Shown: positions 58,544 through 64,000 of the stretch, one piece after another | Numbering within the stretch: the stretch's first letter is position 1 | How the letters are laid out: each line of letters starts with the position of its first letter | Source: Candidatus Phocaeicola excrementigallinarum | GTDB lineage: Bacteria; Bacteroidota; Bacteroidia; Bacteroidales; Bacteroidaceae | Direction: 5' to 3' | Assembly: GCA_019120125.1 (NCBI GenBank) | Contig: DWVR01000068.1 | Coordinates: 22,323 to 86,322 of the forward strand | Length of the DNA stretch: 64,000 nt | Program-made: the position numbers and the translations under genes | The notes under the pieces: generated by a model | Told to the model about the DNA's origin: nothing | What the model saw: only the letters and a program-made list of their open reading frames with translations | Database searches by the model: none

Positions 58544-61258
58544 TTAATTCTCTATTGCAGCTTGGGCGGCCGCCACACGTGCTATCGGCACACGGAACGG
58601 CGAACATGAAACGTAGTTCATGCCGAGTTTTGCGCAGAATTTGACAGACGACGGCTCGCCTCCATGCTCTCCGCATATTCCGACTTTCAAGTCTGGCTTT
58701 GTCGCACGGCCTTTTTTCGTACCCATTGCTACAAGTTGGCCGACGCCTTCTTGATCGAGCACTTCGAACGGATCAGTCTTGATGATGCCCAATTCTTTAT
58801 AGTATTTTAAGAACTTAGGCGCGTCGTCGCGAGAATATCCGAATGTCATTTGCGTCAAGTCGTTCGTGCCGAACGAGAAGAAATCTGCATATTGCGCAAT
58901 TTGATCGGCAACAAGTGCAGCGCGCGGCACTTCGATCATCGTACCTATTTTATATGCCACGGTTGTGCCTCTTTCTTCAAATACTTTTTCTGCAGTTTTG
59001 CGGATAATTTCACTTTGCATTTCAAGCTCTTTGACTACGCCGACAAGGGGTACCATGATTTCCGGATGGACATCGATGCCTTTTTCTTTGCAGTCGATGG
59101 CAGCTTCGATGATAGCTCGTGCTTGCATTTCCGTGATTTCCGGATAAGTATTGCCCAAGCGGCATCCACGGTGTCCGAGCATCGGGTTGAATTCTTCCAA
59201 AGAATCGCAAATGCTTTTCACCTTTTCAATAGAGATGCCCATTTCTTGTGCCAATTCTTTTTGGGTTGCCAATTGATGGGGAACAAATTCATGCAACGGC
59301 GGGTCGAGCAAACGGATTGTCACGCCAAGACCGTCCATGGCTTCAAAAATGCCGCGGAAGTCGTCGCGCTGCATAGGCAATAGTTTGTCGAGGGCTACGC
59401 GGCGGCCTTCTGTCGTGTTGGCAAGGATCATTTCCCGCATGGCTTTGATGCGGTCTCCTTCGAAGAACATGTGTTCTGTGCGGCAAAGTCCAATTCCTTT
59501 TGCTCCAAATTTGCGGGCAACAAGCGCGTCTCGCGGAGAATCAGCATTTGTGCGAACATCGACTTTCGTATATTTGTCGGCAAGGTTCATGATAGCGGCG
59601 AAATCTCCCGAAAGTTCTGCATCGACAGTCGGAACTTGTCCATCGTAAACGTCGCCTGTCGAACCGTTGAGAGAAATCCAATCGCCTTCTTTGTAAACTT
59701 TGCCACCCATTTCCACGGTTTTTGCCTTGTAATCGACTTTGATTTCACCGGCTCCGGAAACACAGCATTTGCCCATGCCGCGAGCAACAACGGCTGCATG
59801 CGATGTCATTCCGCCGCGTGCCGTCAGAATGCCTTGTGCGACCGACATGCCTCGAAGGTCTTCCGGCGATGTTTCGATTCGCACCATGACTACTTTTTTA
59901 TTCATTTCAGCCCACGCTTCTGCATCATCGGCGAAGAATACGATTTGTCCTGTCGCTGCGCCCGGTGATGCCGGCAAGCCTTTGGCTACGCTGCGTGCGC
60001 GTTTCAAATCGTCTTTGTCGAAGATGGGGTGCAAAAGTTCGTCGAGTTTTTGCGGCTCCATTCTTTTCAAGACGGTTTTTTCATCGATAATGCCTGCACG
60101 GTGGAGGTCCATGGCGATTTTCACCATGGCTGCGCCCGTGCGCTTGCCGTTACGTGTTTGAAGCAGCCACAATTTGCCGTCTTGGATTGTGAATTCAAGG
60201 TCTTGCATGTCCTTGAAATAGTCTTCCAATTTTTGTTGCGTTTCAATCAATTGTTTTGCGCATTCCGGCATGGATTCTTCCAACGATGGGTATTTTGCTG
60301 CTCTTTCTTCTTCGGAAATGCCTTGCAAGGCAGCCCAACGGCGAGAGCCTTCTGTCGTGATTTGTTGCGGAGTGCGAACACCGGCTACGACATCTTCACC
60401 TTGTGCGTTGATCAAATATTCGCCATTGAAAATGTCTTCTCCTGTCGCAGCATCGCGAGTGAATGCCACGCCCGTAGCAGAGGTAGGACCCATATTGCCG
60501 TATACCATTGCTTGCACATTGACGGCGGTACCCCATTCTTCCGGAATTTGGTTCATGCGGCGATAGAGGATGGCGCGTTCGTTCATCCAACTGTCGAAAA
60601 CGGCATAAATTGCACCCCAAAGTTGTTCCCATGCAGATTCAGGGAAGCTTTTTCCGGTGGTCTTTTTGACAGCTTCTTTGAATTTTACCACGAGATTTTT
60701 CAAATCGTTCACGTCGAGATCTGTGTCGTTTTTAATGCCTTTGGCATCTTTGACTTGTTCAAGAATCTCTTCGAACGGATCGATATCTTGTTTGGATTTC
60801 GGTTTCATGCCGAGAACGACGTCTCCATACATTTGAACGAAACGGCGATAGCTGTCCCATGCAAAACGCGGATTGCCGGATTTTTTTGCCAATGCTTCGA
60901 CTACGGTGTCGTTAATACCGAGGTTGAGCACTGTGTCCATCATGCCGGGCATGGAAACTCTTGCGCCGGAACGCACGGAGACGAGCAACGGATTTTCGGC
61001 ATCTCCGAATTTGTTGCCTGTAAGTTTTTCAATATGAGCGACAGATTTTTTTACATCGTCTTCGATAAGTTTTACGACTGCCTCGCGACCGAGTTTGTTG
61101 TATTCGGTGCAAACTTCTGTCGTAATGGTAAATCCCGGAGGCACCGGCACTCCGATTAAGTTCATCTCAGCAAGGTTTGCTCCTTTTCCGCCGAGTAGGT
61201 TTTTCATATCGGCACGTCCTTCTGCTTGTCCGTTACCGAAAGTATAAATACGTTTCAT
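58544..61258 (-). CDS. ppdK: pyruvate, phosphate dikinase
   Basis: A 904-residue enzyme interconverting pyruvate, ATP and phosphate with PEP, AMP and pyrophosphate. The N-terminal ATP-grasp region (GGKGANLAEM), the phospho-histidine domain GGMTSHAAVVARGMGKCCVSG (key TSHAAV) and the C-terminal barrel with GICGEHGGEPSSVKFC (catalytic Cys) are complete. Codon use is AT-rich with CAA and AAA favoured, unlike highly expressed genes of the left part such as fhs and nqr. That is unusual for a central metabolic gene and suggests a foreign origin or a different source genome. Confidence 0.98.
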   Translation of the reverse strand: MKRIYTFGNGQAEGRADMKNLLGGKGANLAEMNLIGVPVPPGFTITTEVCTEYNKLGREAVVKLIEDDVKKSVAHIEKLTGNKFGDAENPLLVSVRSGARVSMPGMMDTVLNLGINDTVVEALAKKSGNPRFAWDSYRRFVQMYGDVVLGMKPKSKQDIDPFEEILEQVKDAKGIKNDTDLDVNDLKNLVVKFKEAVKKTTGKSFPESAWEQLWGAIYAVFDSWMNERAILYRRMNQIPEEWGTAVNVQAMVYGNMGPTSATGVAFTRDAATGEDIFNGEYLINAQGEDVVAGVRTPQQITTEGSRRWAALQGISEEERAAKYPSLEESMPECAKQLIETQQKLEDYFKDMQDLEFTIQDGKLWLLQTRNGKRTGAAMVKIAMDLHRAGIIDEKTVLKRMEPQKLDELLHPIFDKDDLKRARSVAKGLPASPGAATGQIVFFADDAEAWAEMNKKVVMVRIETSPEDLRGMSVAQGILTARGGMTSHAAVVARGMGKCCVSGAGEIKVDYKAKTVEMGGKVYKEGDWISLNGSTGDVYDGQVPTVDAELSGDFAAIMNLADKYTKVDVRTNADSPRDALVARKFGAKGIGLCRTEHMFFEGDRIKAMREMILANTTEGRRVALDKLLPMQRDDFRGIFEAMDGLGVTIRLLDPPLHEFVPHQLATQKELAQEMGISIEKVKSICDSLEEFNPMLGHRGCRLGNTYPEITEMQARAIIEAAIDCKEKGIDVHPEIMVPLVGVVKELEMQSEIIRKTAEKVFEERGTTVAYKIGTMIEVPRAALVADQIAQYADFFSFGTNDLTQMTFGYSRDDAPKFLKYYKELGIIKTDPFEVLDQEGVGQLVAMGTKKGRATKPDLKVGICGEHGGEPSSVKFCAKLGMNYVSCSPFRVPIARVAAAQAAIEN

Positions 61259-61316
61259 TCTAATTAGATGGTTTATGTAATAGATATGTTAAATAGTCTA
61301 TATGATGTGCATATTG

Positions 61317-61324
61317 CAAATGTA
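61317..61324 (-). promoter_or_regulatory. -7 element for ppdK
   Basis: Minus-strand TACATTTG matches TAnnTTTG, 59 bases before the ppdK ATG. Confidence 0.5.
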
Positions 61325-61398
61325 ATTCAATTACTTTGAAATGTAAAAGAAAAATAGATAAAAAATGGTTTTTATGTGTATTTCGGCTATATGGAGCG

Positions 61399-61427
61399 TT
61401 GCGAAATGCAAAGATTCTGTAATTTTG
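61399..61427 (+). promoter_or_regulatory. promoter of the rlmD-like gene
   Basis: TTG (61399-61401), an 18-base spacer and TAATTTTG (61420-61427) form a Bacteroidota promoter 26 bases before the ATG. Confidence 0.65.
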
Positions 61428-61452
61428 CGAGTCAAGAATTAAAAAATAAAAA

Positions 61453-62862
61453 ATGGGACGCAAAAAAAGAGATTTGCCTGTTGTCGAGGGCGTTGAAATC
61501 ATTGGTGTGGCTGCGGAAGGCAAGAGCATCGCAAAAATAGGAGAAATGGTGGTTTTTGTGCCTTTTGGCGCGCCGGGCGACATTGTGGACATTAAAATAG
61601 ACAAGAAAAAAAGGAATTATGCGGAAGCACATATAGTAAATATTGTGACGCCTTCTTCTAAAAGAGTGGAACCCAAATGTGTGCATTTCGGTGAATGCGG
61701 AGGCTGCAAGTGGCAACACATCCCGTATGCCGATCAATTGCAATATAAGCGCAATCAAGTAGTAGATGCATTGACGCGCATCGCGAAAGTGGAATTGCCG
61801 GAAGTCAACGAGACGCTGGGTTCTGCGGAAACATTTGAGTATAGGAACAAGTTGGAATATACGTTTTCCAACAAGAAATGGATTTCATTTGAAGATTTGA
61901 GAAGCGGCAAAGAATTTCCGGATCGGAACGCATTGGGTTTTCATATACCGGGAGCTTTCGACAAGGTTCTCGACATACAGCAATGTTTGTTGCAGCCGGA
62001 TTTGTCGAATAAAATTAGGTTGTTTGTCCGCAATTACGCGCTTGCAAAAGGATATGCCTTTTATGATTTAAGGGCGCAAAAAGGATTGATGCGCACGCTG
62101 ATGATTCGAATGTCGACTACGGGAGAAATCATGCTGATTGTGGTTTTTGCCGAGCAAAATGAAGATGCGATAGGGGATGTGATGGGTGCCATTGCCAAAG
62201 AATTCCCGCAAATCACGTCTCTTCTATATGTGGTCAATCGGAAATTGAATGATACTATTGGCGATCAAGAAGTGGTAGTCTATCGCGGTCAAGACCATAT
62301 CTCTGAAAAAATGGAAGGCCTGACGTTTCGCATAGGTGCAAAGTCGTTCTATCAAACAAATTCCCAGCAAGCGTATGAATTGTATAAAGTGGCGAGGCGG
62401 ATGGCGGCATTGCGACCAACTGATTTGGTATATGACTTATATACCGGCACGGGAACAATTGCCAATTTTGTGGCAAAGGATGTAGCAAAAGTCGTAGGTA
62501 TAGAATATGTGCCGGAAGCGATTGAAGATGCGCGTGTGAATTCAGAAATTAATGGCATTGAAAATACGCTGTTCTATGCCGGTGACATGAAAGACGTATT
62601 GACGGATGAATTTATTTCGGAACATGGGCGTCCGAACGTGATGATTGTTGATCCGCCGAGGGCGGGAATGCATGAAGACGTTGTAGAAGTCATAAAGAGG
62701 GCACGTCCGGAAAGAATCGTATATGTCAGTTGCAATCCGGCTACCCAAGCAAGGGACATCGCATTGCTTGATGAACTTTATAAAGTCGGTGAGGTGCAGC
62801 CTGTCGACATGTTCCCGCATACGCATCATGTGGAGAATGTCGCGTTATTGCAACTTCGTTGA
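61453..62862 (+). CDS. rlmD: 23S rRNA (uracil-5-)-methyltransferase RlmD/RumA-type
   Basis: A 469-residue RumA/TrmA-family enzyme methylating a uridine in RNA with SAM. An N-terminal TRAM domain (about 1-65) is followed by the iron-sulfur cysteines CVHFGECGGCKWQH, the SAM motif DLYTGTGTIANF, DPPRAGM and the catalytic Cys in VYVSCNPATQARD. The exact target (23S rRNA U1939, U747 or tRNA) cannot be told from the sequence alone. Its end overlaps the convergent CYTH gene by 18 bases. Confidence 0.9.
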   Translation: MGRKKRDLPVVEGVEIIGVAAEGKSIAKIGEMVVFVPFGAPGDIVDIKIDKKKRNYAEAHIVNIVTPSSKRVEPKCVHFGECGGCKWQHIPYADQLQYKRNQVVDALTRIAKVELPEVNETLGSAETFEYRNKLEYTFSNKKWISFEDLRSGKEFPDRNALGFHIPGAFDKVLDIQQCLLQPDLSNKIRLFVRNYALAKGYAFYDLRAQKGLMRTLMIRMSTTGEIMLIVVFAEQNEDAIGDVMGAIAKEFPQITSLLYVVNRKLNDTIGDQEVVVYRGQDHISEKMEGLTFRIGAKSFYQTNSQQAYELYKVARRMAALRPTDLVYDLYTGTGTIANFVAKDVAKVVGIEYVPEAIEDARVNSEINGIENTLFYAGDMKDVLTDEFISEHGRPNVMIVDPPRAGMHEDVVEVIKRARPERIVYVSCNPATQARDIALLDELYKVGEVQPVDMFPHTHHVENVALLQLR

Positions 62863-63321
62863 ATGTTTTTTGGCAAGTTTATGGATGTTGGAGTTGTAGT
62901 AAAGGGGATTTCCTGTCACTTCATCTCCGATGAATGACGGCTTGCTGAATGGCGCGTTTTCCGATGGAAGCTCGATTTCGGCAATGACGATGCCTTCAAG
63001 GGAAGATGAAAATTCGTCGATTTCCCAGTCATTGCCTTCGTAAGGGACAATGTAACGTGTTTTCTCTATAATCATGCCCTTGCAGAAATGGAGCAGGGCA
63101 ATGCCGTCGTCATAGGGTATCTCGTATTCAAACTCATTTCTGCGGCATCCTTCGTTTTTTGTTTTAATTGTCAAGAACGACTTTGTGTCGACGATTCTGA
63201 TTCTGACCACTGTGTCGGCATCGCGCGACAAATATCCTTGACGAATATGAAACTTGCGTATGGCTTTTTGTTTGAAAGCCGCGTCGGTTACAAGAAATTT
63301 ACGTTCGATTTCTAATGCCAT
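62845..63321 (-). CDS. CYTH-domain triphosphate-binding protein
   Basis: A 158-residue CYTH protein with the N-terminal ExExK motif (EIERKF), and strands TVVRIRI, FLTIKTKNEG, EIDEFSSSLEG and AEIELPSE that build the triphosphate tunnel. Relatives are thiamine-triphosphatase, inorganic triphosphatase or class IV adenylate cyclase; short bacterial forms like this are usually triphosphatases. A minus-strand -7 element TAAGTTTG lies at 63345-63352. Confidence 0.9.
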   Translation of the reverse strand: MALEIERKFLVTDAAFKQKAIRKFHIRQGYLSRDADTVVRIRIVDTKSFLTIKTKNEGCRRNEFEYEIPYDDGIALLHFCKGMIIEKTRYIVPYEGNDWEIDEFSSSLEGIVIAEIELPSENAPFSKPSFIGDEVTGNPLYYNSNIHKLAKKHSTKLQ

Positions 63322-63417
63322 GAGGATTGAGTGTTTTTGCAGTGCAAACTTACGTATAATTCATGACAATAAGAAAAGCGCATCTGATAAGCACCATAGG
63401 GGAGTGGGCTTGAAGCG

Positions 63418-63447
63418 TTGAAAAATGCAAAAATATTTGTACTTTTG
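63418..63447 (+). promoter_or_regulatory. promoter of the antiporter gene
   Basis: TTG (63418-63420), a 19-base spacer and TACTTTTG (63440-63447) match the Bacteroidota promoter exactly, 30 bases before the ATG. Confidence 0.7.
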
Positions 63448-63476
63448 TTGCAAGTACTATTAATCTGAGCATTTTT

Positions 63477-64000
63477 ATGATTACGGCGGAAAATATCTTA
63501 ATGATAGGCTCATTGCTTATTTTTACAAGTATTCTTATTAGCAAAACCGGTTATCGGTTCGGTATTCCAACATTGTTGCTGTTCTTAATAGTGGGCATGT
63601 TGTTTGGTAGCGACGGTTTGGGCATCGAATTCCATAGTGCTGCGGATGCGCAATTCATTGGCATGATTGCATTGAGCATTATTTTGTTTTCAGGCGGAAT
63701 GGATACCAAATTGCAAGAAATACGCCCTGTGTTGTTTCCCGGCATTGTGCTTTCTTCATTGGGCGTCTTGGCGACAACCATATTGACAGGATTGTTTATA
63801 TTTTTTCTTTCAGACCATACGGATGCCGACATTAGTTTGACATTGTTGGTGTCCATGTTGTTGGCAGCGACAATGTCGTCTACGGATTCTGCGTCGGTAT
63901 TTAATTTGCTTCGTTCGCAACGCATGAACTTGAAACATAATTTGCGTCCGATGTTGGAATTGGAAAGCGGAAGCAATGACCCGATGGCATATATGTTGAC
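63477..64000 (+). CDS. CPA1-type cation/proton antiporter (CvrA/NhaP2-like), 5' part
   Basis: The first 174 codons of a gene that runs off the right edge. The product has at least five hydrophobic helices: MITAENILMIGSLLIFTSIL, the RFGIPTLLLFLIVGMLFGSDG segment (key GIPTLL...GMLFGSDGLG), IALSIILFSGGMD, and LLAATMSSTDSASVFNLLRS with the conserved Asp of the transport site, then LELESGSNDPMA. This is the potassium/sodium-proton antiporter family CvrA/NhaP2. The regulatory C-terminus is outside the window. Confidence 0.92.
   Translation, partial: MITAENILMIGSLLIFTSILISKTGYRFGIPTLLLFLIVGMLFGSDGLGIEFHSAADAQFIGMIALSIILFSGGMDTKLQEIRPVLFPGIVLSSLGVLATTILTGLFIFFLSDHTDADISLTLLVSMLLAATMSSTDSASVFNLLRSQRMNLKHNLRPMLELESGSNDPMAYML

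Noticed and set aside
59471..61159. Plus-strand open frames of 165 and 376 codons over ppdK
   Set aside because: Antisense shadows of a full-length, motif-complete ppdK gene.

Overview
The window looks like chromosomal DNA of a gut-type member of the Bacteroidales (Bacteroidota). Evidence: many genes are preceded by the Bacteroides-type -7 element TAnnTTTG, several with TTTG/TTG about 19 bases upstream; SusB-like GH97 and GH16 enzymes; a serine-type sulfatase; a six-gene Na+-NQR operon; PorT-like barrel and TamB proteins; Bacteroidales-style lipoprotein signals. The first 42 kb is GC-rich, the restriction/toxin island at 43-54 kb is clearly AT-richer, and the last 5.5 kb again has a different codon style. 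The genus cannot be fixed from what is here.

Layout. 1-1.7 kb: 5' part of a GH97 lipoprotein, a HipA fragment and a palindromic repeat array. 1-5.8 kb (minus): pyrB-pyrI-flavin reductase-barrel protein-glyA-OmpA lipoprotein. 6-11.5 kb (plus): penicillin-binding protein 1A, then fhs with a CbiA-like protein that lacks the catalytic cysteine. 11.5-19.5 kb: Nudix hydrolase, tRNA-Gly(CCC), and a minus operon tamB-aguA-aguB-AlkZ-related. 20-25.8 kb: nqrABCDEF. 25.9-37.8 kb: a large CbxX-type AAA+ ATPase, a DUF1847 protein, an exonuclease/phosphatase lipoprotein, a zinc dehydrogenase, two related exported carboxypeptidase-regulatory/TPR-like proteins, a membrane-anchored TIR-like/DUF4062-like protein and a sulfatase. 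37.9-41.7 kb: GH16 lipoprotein followed by a compact trio (steroid 5-alpha-reductase-like, old-yellow-enzyme-like, short-chain dehydrogenase) that matches the gene content of known gut steroid/bile-acid reducing clusters. 42-54.2 kb (minus): aquaporin, esterase, Fic, a PUA/EVE-like nuclease, RhuM, and a type I restriction system whose hsdS and hsdM flank a PrrC-like anticodon nuclease. 54.5-56.8 kb: two translationally coupled RyR-domain genes, the second a two-helix RCK channel-like protein. 57-58.3 kb: CBM9-like and macro-domain proteins. 58.5-64 kb: ppdK, rlmD-like, CYTH protein and the start of a cation/proton antiporter.

The most unusual items are: (i) three intergenic arrays, each exactly four imperfect palindromes spaced 21-22 bases apart (881-967, 19838-19920, 41999-42082), two of which abut gene fragments; (ii) the RyR/RCK channel-like pair beside the defence island; (iii) the exported TPR plus TIR-like locus; (iv) the PrrC-containing restriction operon with its modified-DNA-type nuclease neighbour; (v) the steroid-reductase trio; and (vi) the CbiA homologue with the nucleophile replaced by glycine. 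The change of codon style at about 58.4 kb, next to an orphan 19-codon gene tail, may be a transfer boundary or an assembly junction.
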